Source of the DNA: a virus
IMG/VR virus record: IMGVR_UViG_3300044733_003359
Location: 1-20,299 of that record
Length of the DNA: 20,299 bases
Strand: one strand, 5' to 3'
The position numbers and the translations under genes were made by a program. Of this stretch, positions 1 through 5,413 are shown in pieces; within the stretch, counting starts at the first letter, position 1, and each line of letters starts with the position of its first letter. The notes under the pieces were generated by a model. It did no database searches. It was given only the letters and a program-made list of their open reading frames with translations, and was not told where the DNA came from.

Positions 1-69
1 ATACTCCTGCTCCAGGCTGTCGGCGCCGGTGCCGTTCAGGTGGATCGTGGGCAGGGTGGGGGTGGTCAT
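1..69 (-). CDS. Phage hypothetical protein, N-terminal fragment (runs off the window)
   Basis: Only the first 23 residues lie in the window. The reading frame begins at ATG (complement of 67-69) and continues past position 1. The N-terminus MTTPTLPTIHLNGTGA resembles the opening of a common small phage protein family that starts with a short 'P-TIHLNGT' stretch followed by a helical region. That resemblance is from memory of the family; its function is unknown. It is the most downstream gene of the minus-strand cluster in this window, separated from its upstream neighbour by a hairpin-forming spacer. Confidence 0.6.
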   Translation of the reverse strand, partial: MTTPTLPTIHLNGTGADSLEQEY

Positions 70-126
70 GGCGGAATGACGGGTGGAGTGGTTGCCGGGG
101 TGAGCCCCCGGCGGGCGTTGGTGGGG
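70..126 (-). other. GC-rich intercistronic hairpin element, copy 1
   Basis: This spacer follows directly after the stop codon of the gene at 127-354. It contains a perfect 7-bp stem, GCCGGGG (94-100) and CCCCGGC (106-112), with a 5-base loop. There is no T-run after it, so it is not a classical terminator. Its layout resembles the spacers at 1145-1201 and 1795-1856. It may act as an RNA-processing, mRNA-stability or attenuation element. Confidence 0.45.
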
Positions 127-354
127 TCAGTTGGCCAGCATCATTAGATCGGTGCCGACTGGTAGATCGGCCTGAAAGTCGGGGTTGCGCCCAACCTTCA
201 TCCAGTTGGCCACGTTGGCGTAAAGGTGCATTTCATCGCAAGCGGACTGAGCAGCCTTGCGTGTGGTGTGCAGCTCAACGACTTCGTTGGTCTGGACGTT
301 CAACACGGCATAACGGGCGTGCTTAGCGAGCTGGCTGGTGGTGCGGATGCGCAT
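127..354 (-). CDS. Hypothetical protein, 75 aa
   Basis: I do not recognise a named family. The protein begins MRIRTTSQLAKHARYAVLNV and appears to be a small soluble alpha/beta protein with no Cys motif, signal peptide or membrane segment. The start at 354 is chosen because the protein-like composition begins there; in-frame ATGs at 396 and 408 would add 14-18 residues of unconvincing sequence. No Shine-Dalgarno sequence is visible before any of the starts. It is followed by the hairpin spacer at 70-126 and preceded by a 91-base gap. Function unknown. Confidence 0.5.
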   Translation of the reverse strand: MRIRTTSQLAKHARYAVLNVQTNEVVELHTTRKAAQSACDEMHLYANVANWMKVGRNPDFQADLPVGTDLMMLAN

Positions 355-445
355 GGCTGGCAGTGAGTGGCGGAGCGCCTCGGCTCCTGTCCCCATACTG
401 TACCCCATCTGTTACGGCATCAACTGCCAGGCCGTGGCCAGTTCA

Positions 446-652
446 TCAACTGTTACGTCTGCTGGCCCGTAGCCTGGCGATCCGTAGCCGGTTCCACTCT
501 CGGCCTGCGTCGGTGGCCAGCCAGCACTTACGGCACAGCGGGGCGTGCTCGCCGTACGCCACCCGACCGCAGCTGCAGACCAGGGCAGCCTGGCCAGCCT
601 TGTGGCGGTCCCGCCATCGCTGCTGCCGCTCGGCGTTGGTGGGGTCAGGCAT
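446..652 (-). CDS. Small zinc-ribbon-like protein, 68 aa
   Basis: The protein starts MPDPTNAERQQRWRDRHKAG, a basic helical N-terminus typical of small DNA-associated phage proteins. It then has a CSC...CRKC arrangement (Cys spacing C-x-C-x11-C-x2-C) able to bind one zinc ion. The start is supported by one of the best Shine-Dalgarno sequences in the window, GGAGGAGGGG just upstream (complement of about 657-666). Its first 8 bases overlap the end of the upstream gene at 645-884. A nucleic-acid-binding role is plausible but not shown. Confidence 0.65.
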   Translation of the reverse strand: MPDPTNAERQQRWRDRHKAGQAALVCSCGRVAYGEHAPLCRKCWLATDAGREWNRLRIARLRASRRNS

Positions 653-884
653 GTGTCCCCTCCTCCGGTAGAAGCTGCACCATGGCCCACCAGAGGCAGG
701 ACGACTGAGCCTCCCAGCACACCTGACAGACGGTGCCGCTGCCGTTGCCGCGCTGGACGCGGCCTTCATTCATGACCAGCGGATCCCGCCCCAGGTTGCC
801 GCCGCGCAATCGCTTCTCAAGCTGCGATCGTGCAACCCAGCCCGCGAGGAATCCGCCAGCGATGCAGGACAGAATGTAGATCAT
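645..884 (-). CDS. Small membrane-anchored protein with CxxC motif, 79 aa
   Basis: The N-terminus MIYILSCIAGGFLAGWVA is a single hydrophobic helix of about 17 residues, followed by a basic stretch (RSQLEKRLRGG). That pattern fits a type I/III membrane anchor with the C-terminal part in the cytoplasm. The C-terminal half contains CQVCW and then a Trp-rich segment, SSCLWWAMVQLLP, which I recall from a phage family of unknown function. The start codon overlaps the stop of the upstream gene as ATGA (881-884), so translation is probably coupled. Confidence 0.6.
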   Translation of the reverse strand: MIYILSCIAGGFLAGWVARSQLEKRLRGGNLGRDPLVMNEGRVQRGNGSGTVCQVCWEAQSSCLWWAMVQLLPEEGTHA

Positions 885-1144
885 GGCTGCGGGTACAGTT
901 CGTTGGCGATGGCCAGGAATTCGTGGCGGATCTGCTCTGATCTGTCGTAAGCGTCTGGGCCCATGCCAGCGTCTCGCATGTATGCAGGTTCTTCCGGCAC
1001 TACCTGATCCACAGCAGCGCGAAGAGCGGCAGCTAGGCCGGCTTGGCGCGGATCCACAAGGTATGGATCGCACTCGGCCATTTCAAACGCTTTCCAGACG
1101 GCCTGAGCAGTAGGCGACAGTGGCGGCGCAGTGGGGTCAGGCAT
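881..1144 (-). CDS. Modular phage hypothetical protein ('LSPxAQAV' family), 87 aa
   Basis: The sequence begins MPDPTAPPLSPTAQAVWKAF, passes through LAAALRAAVDQVVP and ends in an IANEL motif. This is the same module that forms the gene at 2453-2716 (PPLSPAAQAVLEAW, LAAALRAVANQI, IAAEL) and the C-terminal half of the gene at 4339-4785. All three are therefore paralogues within the window. The protein is predicted to be mostly helical and soluble. Its function is unknown, but the family is frequent in GC-rich phage early regions. Its stop is fused to the start of the 645-884 gene (ATGA). Confidence 0.65.
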   Translation of the reverse strand: MPDPTAPPLSPTAQAVWKAFEMAECDPYLVDPRQAGLAAALRAAVDQVVPEEPAYMRDAGMGPDAYDRSEQIRHEFLAIANELYPQP

Positions 1145-1201
1145 AGTTGGGTGGTGGGGCAGTGGGGTGAGTGCCGGGCAGGCCCCGGCTGGCCGTGGTG
1201 A
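1145..1201 (-). other. GC-rich intercistronic hairpin element, copy 2
   Basis: This spacer begins right after the stop codon of the repeat gene at 1202-1486. It holds a perfect 6-bp stem, GCCGGG (1173-1178) and CCCGGC (1184-1189), around a 5-base loop. Read along the minus strand, its first bases (TCACCACGGCCAGCCG) closely match the corresponding spot in the 1795-1856 spacer (TCACCGCGGCCCGCCG). No T-tract follows, so an RNA-processing or mRNA-stability role is more likely than termination. Confidence 0.45.
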
Positions 1202-1486
1202 TCAGGCTGTCCTCCGCAGTCGATTAGGCGATGGCGTGCCGTTGCCGTAGCCGTCGCCGTTGCCGTTGCCGTAGCCGTCGCCGTAGCCGTAGCCGTAGCC
1301 GTCGCCGTTGCCGTTGCCGTAGCCGTCGCCGTAGCCGTCGCCGTAGCCGTAGCCGTTGCCGTAGCCGTAGCCGTCGCCGTAGCCGTAGCCGTTGCCGTAG
1401 CCGTAGCCGTAGCCGTCGCCGTTGCCGTTGCCGTTGCCGTAGCCGTAGCCGTTGCCGTTGCCGACTGGCATCAGTGCGGTAGCCAT
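1202..1486 (-). CDS. Gly-Tyr/Asn/Asp dipeptide-repeat protein, 94 aa
   Basis: After a short leader (MATALMPVGNG) the protein is almost purely alternating glycine with Tyr, Asn or Asp (residues about 8-84), ending in a basic tail (NRLRRTA). Such low-complexity Gly/Tyr/Asn sequences are disordered and can be sticky or phase-separating, but no function can be assigned. The start at 1484-1486 is chosen because it forms a TGATG junction with the stop of the upstream gene; an in-frame upstream ATG at 1498 would only add four residues. The coding DNA is a hexanucleotide array prone to slippage, so the protein length may vary between relatives. It could also be a non-coding repeat that happens to be open. 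Confidence 0.55.
   Translation of the reverse strand: MATALMPVGNGNGYGYGNGNGNGDGYGYGYGNGYGYGDGYGYGNGYGYGDGYGDGYGNGNGDGYGYGYGDGYGNGNGDGYGNGTPSPNRLRRTA
1238..1463 (-). repeat. Hexanucleotide array GGC-NAC (about 37 units)
   Basis: On the plus strand the array reads gccgtX repeatedly, where X is a, t or c and never g. In coding sense this is GGC followed by TAC, AAC or GAC. Variation is confined to this one base per unit. The array lies wholly within the dipeptide-repeat gene. Confidence 0.9.
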
Positions 1487-1794
1487 CACAGCCCCCATTG
1501 GTCATGCACGGGGACGCTGAAGATTTCAGCACCTTCCGGCAGTTCAATCGCAGCGTGCTTGCGAATGTCAGCTTGGCTGGGATCGTCAATCACGGCAGCA
1601 AAGCCGCATGATTCCCAGCGAAACACCCATACACAACGATCAAGGCGGATGCGCCCGTTTTCGCGGGTGACATCTCCGGCATAGATAAATCCGCGGTCAA
1701 TGACCACAACTGCGCGGTTGCCAGTAGGCCTAGTCTCAGGTACGGAATCGGCGCGAACGTAATTGACGCCATTGATTGAAATTGTTTCAGACAT
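1486..1794 (-). CDS. Phage hypothetical protein with 'NRAVVVIDRG' core (DUF6948-like), 102 aa
   Basis: The protein reads MSETISINGVNYVRADSV, then GNRAVVVIDRGFIYAGDV, then RIRLDRCVWVFRWESCGF and ends near VPVHDQWGL. I recognise this as a widespread small phage protein, which I believe corresponds to DUF6948. It appears to be a compact beta-rich domain of unknown function. The start ATG at 1794 is preceded by a hairpin spacer rather than an overlapping gene. Its stop joins the start of the dipeptide-repeat gene (TGATG). The family call is from memory. Confidence 0.7.
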   Translation of the reverse strand: MSETISINGVNYVRADSVPETRPTGNRAVVVIDRGFIYAGDVTRENGRIRLDRCVWVFRWESCGFAAVIDDPSQADIRKHAAIELPEGAEIFSVPVHDQWGL

Positions 1795-1856
1795 AAGACT
1801 GATGCAGAAGTAAAGTGGTACCGAGATTGGGTGCGGCTCTCGGCGGGCCGCGGTGA
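1795..1856 (-). other. GC-rich intercistronic hairpin element, copy 3
   Basis: This spacer follows the stop of the membrane-HTH gene (1857-2045). It starts with the same TCACCRCGGCC core as the 1145-1201 spacer and contains a 5-bp stem, GCGGC (1833-1837) and GCCGC (1847-1851). The part nearest the next gene is AT-richer and unlike the other copies. Confidence 0.4.
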
Positions 1857-2045
1857 TCAGGCCGCCAGCAGGCGGCGGACGGTGGTGCGGCTGCAGCCCA
1901 GCCGATCAGCGATCCGCTGCTGCGTCCATCCATCGCGGCGCCAGCGGCGGGCGCGTTGCTGGCGGCTCTCGGTGGCCCAGAGCAGGACCAGCAGGGGGAG
2001 CAGCAGGATCGCCAGCAGGGTGGCAGCAATACAGGTGATGGACAT
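1857..2045 (-). CDS. Membrane-anchored helix-turn-helix miniprotein, 62 aa
   Basis: Residues 2-23 (SITCIAATLLAILLLPLLVL) form one strongly hydrophobic helix. A short basic linker follows (ESRQQRARRWRRDG). Residues 40-61 read WTQQRIADRLGCSRTTVRRL, a textbook resolvase/Hin-type helix-turn-helix (helix, G turn, recognition helix). The protein thus looks like a DNA-binding domain tethered to the membrane. In-frame starts at 2081 or 2144 are possible, but the hydrophobic segment begins at the chosen ATG. It is the first gene after a promoter-like site at 2113-2141 and a leader hairpin at 2077-2108, so it may head its own transcript. Function unknown; it could be a regulator. Confidence 0.65.
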   Translation of the reverse strand: MSITCIAATLLAILLLPLLVLLWATESRQQRARRWRRDGWTQQRIADRLGCSRTTVRRLLAA

Positions 2046-2076
2046 TTCAGATACCGGCGAGTGCCGGGCGAGGATT

Positions 2077-2108
2077 GGCATCGGCGCCGCGCTCGGGCTG
2101 CCGATGCC
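2077..2108 (-). promoter_or_regulatory. Leader hairpin, 9-bp perfect stem
   Basis: GGCATCGGC (2077-2085) and GCCGATGCC (2100-2108) form a perfect 9-bp inverted repeat with a 14-base loop. It lies just downstream of the predicted start of transcription from the 2113-2141 promoter and about 30 bases before the ATG of the 62-aa gene. It could therefore form the 5' end of that mRNA. Confidence 0.5.
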
Positions 2109-2112
2109 CGCA

Positions 2113-2141
2113 ATCCTAGCGCAGCAATTCCGAATCTGCAA
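2113..2141 (-). promoter_or_regulatory. Promoter-like motif A (TTGCAG-17-TAGGAT)
   Basis: On the minus strand TTGCAG (complement of 2136-2141) is followed after exactly 17 bases by TAGGAT (complement of 2113-2118), a TAnnnT-type -10 box. The spacer contains the conserved motif GGAATTGCTGCGC seen at three other sites (11591-11609, 11660-11678, 16159-16177). It overlaps the 3' end of the gene at 2116-2286 and points at the 62-aa membrane-HTH gene. Confidence 0.6.
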
Positions 2142-2286
2142 CACCTTCGCCCCTGACCACCGTCACCAGCTCAGCCACCACGTTCACCGCCGTTCGCTGG
2201 CACGTCTCACACGGCTGTCCACAGCGCCTGTCTGGTGGGAATGGACACGCTGCTAACGCCAGGCGTTGCACTGGGCTGGTAGTCAT
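2116..2286 (-). CDS. Small Cys-rich protein, 56 aa
   Basis: The protein begins MTTSPVQRLALAACPFPPD and carries C-x7-C-x3-C-x2-C (ACPFPPDRRCGQPCETCQ), which could bind a metal ion. It ends in GVADSELLR. The DNA coding for that last segment is repeated exactly at 11593-11623 and overlaps promoter-like motif A. The start overlaps the upstream gene's stop as ATGA (2283-2286). It is the last member of the long overlapping gene train. Function unknown. Confidence 0.6.
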   Translation of the reverse strand: MTTSPVQRLALAACPFPPDRRCGQPCETCQRTAVNVVAELVTVVRGEGVADSELLR

Positions 2287-2456
2287 CGGGTCAGATAGCG
2301 AACAAAAGGAGTAGACCCGGCCCATGCCCCACGGGTGGTAATTGGAAACAGTCCGCAGGATCCCCATTTCAAGGCGGCACCTATGGAACCGGTATTGCAC
2401 CAGACCCAACGGCCGATGTAGCCGCCGTTGCTGGTGATCGAGATGAAGTGATTCAT
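2283..2456 (-). CDS. Hypothetical protein, 57 aa
   Basis: A short aromatic and glycine-rich protein beginning MNHFISITSNGGYIGRWVWC. I do not recognise the family. No zinc motif or clear membrane helix is present. The main support for it being real is that it fills the space between two genes exactly, with ATGA overlaps at both ends (2453-2456 and 2283-2286), as throughout this cluster. Function unknown. Confidence 0.55.
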   Translation of the reverse strand: MNHFISITSNGGYIGRWVWCNTGSIGAALKWGSCGLFPITTRGAWAGSTPFVRYLTR

Positions 2457-2716
2457 GGTTGTGAGTCCAGTTCGGCGGCGATGGCGAGGATTTCGTGTGT
2501 GGCGTAAACCATGCCGTTTAAGAAAATGTGCGCATGGAAAGGTGATTGGCCATAGTCTTCTGGGGTTGGCTTTATCTGATTCGCAACAGCACGCAGAGCG
2601 GCGGCAAGTGGCGCATTGCGACCAGCGGTGCGAGTCTGAGTGCGCTGTGCTGCAACCCATGCCTCCAATACAGCCTGAGCAGCAGGCGACAGCGGCGGGC
2701 GGTTGGGGGTGGTCAT
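2453..2716 (-). CDS. Modular phage hypothetical protein ('LSPxAQAV' family), 87 aa
   Basis: This is a paralogue of the 881-1144 protein and has the same length. It starts MTTPNRPPLSPAAQAVLEAW, has LAAALRAVANQIKP in the middle and ends with ILAIAAELDSQP. The most variable part between paralogues is the central loop. It is probably a small helical domain. It overlaps both neighbours by ATGA and so is translated as part of the train. Function unknown. Confidence 0.65.
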   Translation of the reverse strand: MTTPNRPPLSPAAQAVLEAWVAAQRTQTRTAGRNAPLAAALRAVANQIKPTPEDYGQSPFHAHIFLNGMVYATHEILAIAAELDSQP

Positions 2717-3384
2717 GTCTGCACCTCCCCCGCAGGCAGCGGCAGGGCGCGGGCGGGGAGGCTGACGGTTTGATGCGACAGCCGCTCCGAGGGCTTGCGC
2801 AGAATCCAGCCGGCATCAGCGGCGCCATCCTGCGGCGCCCCAAACCAGCAACGTCCGGCTTCATCACACCACCCATCCCGCTCCCAGGGCCGCTCACTCA
2901 CCGGCACGGGCGCGGGGCGGCGCTGCTCCAGCAGGTCGGCGGCGCGGGTGAGCATTCCTGCGTCCGGGTGGTCGCTGCTAGGGCCAAACTCCCCACTGGC
3001 ATAGGTGCGCAACCACGCCACCGACTCCGTCACCTCCCCCTCGGCGGGCGGGGTGGGCTGGCGGCCCCAGCGGGCGAGGGCCTGGCGCTGTGCCCAGACA
3101 ATGATTTCATCGAGGCCCAACTCGTCCCAGCCGTTGGCCGCGTCGGCTTGGGCGTTCCACGCTGCCGCCAGCTGATCCAGCCCCAGTAGTTCCGCATCGC
3201 CAGGCTCCCCAGCGACGGAGGCCGGTTCCCTGCTCTCGGGCACAGCCGGTCCATCGATTTTCCATGGCAGCCCCGATTGCGGCGCTGGGATCGGTCGCCA
3301 GGGGCCGTCCTGGTGGTCGGCGCCCTGCCATTCATCACCGCGCTGGCGGACGTAGCGGGGGAGGTCGGGGAGGCATTCAGTCAT
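2713..3384 (-). CDS. Modular phage hypothetical protein, 223 aa
   Basis: Three pieces can be told apart. The N-terminus (MTECLPDLPRYVRQRGDEWQ) is followed by a Pro-rich linker with DGPAVPESREPASVAGEP at about residues 41-58; its DNA nearly duplicates 4619-4662. The centre contains a helical region with LTRAADLLEQ. The C-terminal part has PVPVSERPWERDGWCDEAGRCW and ends ARALPLPAGEVQT, the same module as in the 3593-4342 protein. That C-terminal module is common in phage early proteins of unknown role. The start at 3384 is set by the ATGA overlap with the upstream gene; in-frame sequence further upstream lies in that gene. Confidence 0.65.
   Translation of the reverse strand: MTECLPDLPRYVRQRGDEWQGADHQDGPWRPIPAPQSGLPWKIDGPAVPESREPASVAGEPGDAELLGLDQLAAAWNAQADAANGWDELGLDEIIVWAQRQALARWGRQPTPPAEGEVTESVAWLRTYASGEFGPSSDHPDAGMLTRAADLLEQRRPAPVPVSERPWERDGWCDEAGRCWFGAPQDGAADAGWILRKPSERLSHQTVSLPARALPLPAGEVQT
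3212..3255. repeat. 44-bp near-perfect direct repeat, copy 1 (second copy at 4619-4662)
   Basis: The two copies differ at two positions only (3219 and 3233). Both encode the linker DGPAVPE-x-REPA-x-VA in otherwise different proteins. This is good evidence for recent exchange or duplication of a protein module between the genes at 2713-3384 and 4339-4785. Confidence 0.85.
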
Positions 3385-3596
3385 TGTTTTTGTTGCCAGT
3401 AAGGACAGTGATCTTTTAGTTCTTTGTGGCGATTGATGTAACCACCGCAAATGAAAGGCTTTGTAGACCAGTACAATGCCTCTGGTAATTGTGGTAATTC
3501 AATCTTTTTGCCGCATGTACCTTCGCCGCTTGGATGAAGGCTGCCGGACTTCGTGCGTCGCCAGTTGGCATGGGCGCATTCGGTACAGTTTTTCAT
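3381..3596 (-). CDS. Small Cys-rich protein, 71 aa
   Basis: The protein begins MKNCTECAHANWRRTKSG and has Cys at residues 4, 7, 27, 50 and 64, within CTEC, GTCGKK, FICGGY and DHCPYW. The spacing fits a small zinc-binding domain, although the fifth Cys may be structural. The type (CxxC-A-x-W near the start, CPY/W near the end) is common among phage proteins of unknown function. It is joined by ATGA overlaps to both neighbours. Confidence 0.65.
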   Translation of the reverse strand: MKNCTECAHANWRRTKSGSLHPSGEGTCGKKIELPQLPEALYWSTKPFICGGYINRHKELKDHCPYWQQKQ

Positions 3597-4342
3597 ACCT
3601 CCCCCTCCCCGGCCTGGGGCAACGGGATGGCGTGGGCAGGAAGCCAGTGGGAGAAGCAGTATTTGAGGTGCGGCACACCGGAGTTGGCGGAATTGATCAA
3701 CCTCCAGTCACCTTCAACTTTCCCGCAAAGCCAACACCTCCCCTCCGCATCGCAATCCTCCGGCCCTGGCAGCCGCTCAGCGATAGGCACCGGCTCGATG
3801 GCGGGGCGGCCAAAATGAGCGATGGCTCGTAGTAGAAGGTTCAAGAGCTTGTCATCTTGGGCTCCCCAGCTTTTCGGCGCGACAATCGTTCCCCAGGCTT
3901 CATCGTTACGCAGCCAGTTCAGGATTGCTTCTTGCCTCAGCTCCTGCGGCTGGGGCTGGGCCAGGGCGGCATCAGCCAGCACGGCACGAATGCCCCGCAG
4001 GTGGATCTCGTCGGCGGTGCCGCCCTCAGACTGGCAGGCCCGATAGAAGACCTGCAACATGTGGCGATCCGCGCCAGTGTGCTCGGGGTCGATGTAGCCA
4101 GGGGGCAGCCCTGTTGGCTCGGGCTGGGCCAGGGTGGCAGCGTGTGAACAGCCAGCAAGGAAGGCTTCGCGTAGCGCCCAGCCATGCCAGGCGGGCGCAC
4201 CATTAAATGCCGAGCGACCATCGGCTGTATGCAGAACTCGATCTACATACGCATAGGCAGCGCCGACCTCTGGATGGAGGTTGTTGTTCGTGGCCCTTGC
4301 TGTGTGTTCGGGGCTGATGTCGCCAGTGGTAAAGGTGGTCAT
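3593..4342 (-). CDS. Modular phage hypothetical protein, 249 aa
   Basis: The N-terminal half contains VGAAYAYVDRVLHTADG and helical stretches. Two copies of an LAQPxP linker (LAQPEP and LAQPQP) flank a central segment with LRGIRAVLADAA. The C-terminus carries PVPIAERLPGPEDCDAEGRC followed by an aromatic-rich stretch ending LPAHAIPLP. This is the same phage module as the C-terminus of the 2713-3384 protein. No enzyme motif is visible. ATGA overlaps on both sides. Confidence 0.65.
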   Translation of the reverse strand: MTTFTTGDISPEHTARATNNNLHPEVGAAYAYVDRVLHTADGRSAFNGAPAWHGWALREAFLAGCSHAATLAQPEPTGLPPGYIDPEHTGADRHMLQVFYRACQSEGGTADEIHLRGIRAVLADAALAQPQPQELRQEAILNWLRNDEAWGTIVAPKSWGAQDDKLLNLLLRAIAHFGRPAIEPVPIAERLPGPEDCDAEGRCWLCGKVEGDWRLINSANSGVPHLKYCFSHWLPAHAIPLPQAGEGEV

Positions 4343-4785
4343 AATTCAGTGGGCGTAGTTGTGCCGCCCTCCAGCTCGGCGGCGATGTTTTGCATGTAGG
4401 CAACTGCGGCATTCCACCCCAGTTCATAGTCGTTGGGCGTTGAACCTTCGTAATGTTCGGAGGTAAGCAAGGTTCGCATTGCAGAAGCTCGCAGGGCGGC
4501 AGCTAGCTTTTTGCACTCGTATGGAAGGAAGTCAGGCGAAATCCATTCGCCCTCCATTTGCGCAGCTACCGCATGCAACACGGCCTGCGCGGCGGGGCCT
4601 AGGGGGGTAGGATCCGCCGCGACGGCGGCCGGTTCCCTGCCCTCGGGCACAGCCGGTCCATCCGCCGACAATGCAGCGCAGGCGGCATAGAACGAATCGC
4701 TCCACGCAGGCACAGGTCCGTTCGGGTCGGATGCAGGCAGTCGGGCAATCAGCCGCTTCAGTGCGGCGTGGATCGGGTCAGTCAT
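4339..4785 (-). CDS. Modular phage hypothetical protein, 148 aa
   Basis: The N-terminal third (MTDPIHAALKRLIARLPASD) is its own. Then comes the DGPAVPEGREPAAVAADP linker, duplicated from or to the 2713-3384 gene. The C-terminal half is the 'xLxPAAQAVL...LAAALRA...IAAELE' module that makes up the whole of the 881-1144 and 2453-2716 proteins. It is therefore a fusion of modules found separately elsewhere in the window. No catalytic motif is visible. Translation is coupled to both neighbours by ATGA. Confidence 0.65.
   Translation of the reverse strand: MTDPIHAALKRLIARLPASDPNGPVPAWSDSFYAACAALSADGPAVPEGREPAAVAADPTPLGPAAQAVLHAVAAQMEGEWISPDFLPYECKKLAAALRASAMRTLLTSEHYEGSTPNDYELGWNAAVAYMQNIAAELEGGTTTPTEL
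4619..4662. repeat. 44-bp near-perfect direct repeat, copy 2 (first copy at 3212-3255)
   Basis: This copy differs from the first at two positions and encodes the linker between the N-terminal segment and the 'PAAQAVL' module of the 148-aa protein. Confidence 0.85.
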
Positions 4786-4958
4786 GATTCATCTCCAGGA
4801 ATAAAGAACTCACAAAAAAACGTGATAATCAACGGCGGCTCCAGGAACACCTCACCACCAGCAGCAGTGCGCCGCTGGCAGGTCTGGCACTCCTCCAGCC
4901 AATCCTCAGGGCCATCGCCGAACCCTCGGCAGCGCTCGATGTTGGCAGGGAGGGTCAT
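4782..4958 (-). CDS. Small Cys-containing phage protein ('MTLPANIERC' family), 58 aa
   Basis: The protein begins MTLPANIERCRGFGDGPEDW, continues EECQTCQRRT and then VFLEPPLIITFFCEFFIP. I recognise this layout (MTLPANIERCxG..., CxxCxRRT, a hydrophobic EPP-I-xFFCE end) as a very common small phage protein. Four Cys residues (10, 24, 27, 49) could bind one metal ion. Its function is unknown. It is linked by ATGA overlaps at both ends. Confidence 0.75.
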   Translation of the reverse strand: MTLPANIERCRGFGDGPEDWLEECQTCQRRTAAGGEVFLEPPLIITFFCEFFIPGDES

Positions 4959-5413
4959 GTTTCTGACTCCGGTGAAGTGGTGGGGGTAACGAGATTGCGC
5001 ACAGCCCAGTCACGAACAGATCGCCAGCGGCGGCGGCGTGACTGCTCATCGTTGCGCTCGTCGTGGTACTCGTTTTCGGAAACAACGGCATGAGCAAGGG
5101 TTTCGCTGATGTCAAACGGTTCAGCCAGATCGCGCCAATCCACGTCTGGATCAGTCGGATCAAACCGCAGCGGCACAGCATCGGCACCTCGTTGAATCCT
5201 TACGGCACCCAGGGCGCAGACGCAGCCGGTTTCGGGATCCTCCAACGATCCGGCTGCCAGCTCTGGCACCGGCAGAGCATCCAAGCCGGCGATCAGATCA
5301 CGCAGCAGTCGTTGACCACGGCGGCCACGGATGGCGCTTCGCATCGCTCCAGCGGCCTGGCCCTCCATCCACGGCTCATAGTCGTAGTCGTCGGAATCGT
5401 AGTAGCGGCTCAC
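4955..5413 (-). CDS. Phage hypothetical protein ('MSRYYDSDDYD' family), 152 aa
   Basis: The acidic-aromatic N-terminus MSRYYDSDDYDYEPW is followed by AMRSAIRGRRGQRLLRDLIA, then LDALPVPELAAGSLED and GCVCALGAVRIQRG. I recognise this order from a widespread phage early-protein family of unknown function. The C-terminus is acidic then Arg-rich (ERNDEQSRRRRWRSVRDWAV). The start is GTG (complement of 5411-5413), fixed by a GTGA overlap with the upstream gene. It is probably soluble and mostly helical. Confidence 0.75.
   Translation of the reverse strand: MSRYYDSDDYDYEPWMEGQAAGAMRSAIRGRRGQRLLRDLIAGLDALPVPELAAGSLEDPETGCVCALGAVRIQRGADAVPLRFDPTDPDVDWRDLAEPFDISETLAHAVVSENEYHDERNDEQSRRRRWRSVRDWAVRNLVTPTTSPESET

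Noticed and set aside
409-460. Two TGTTACG copies near 413 and 450, like the 19-kb cluster
   Set aside because: Only two copies, one of them at the coding end of a gene, with no dyad or tandem order. Probably chance.
1231-1482. Plus-strand Arg/Ser-rich open frame opposite the hexanucleotide array
   Set aside because: It is a by-product of the repeat; it has no upstream signal, and the minus-strand frame fits the TGATG junction with its neighbour.
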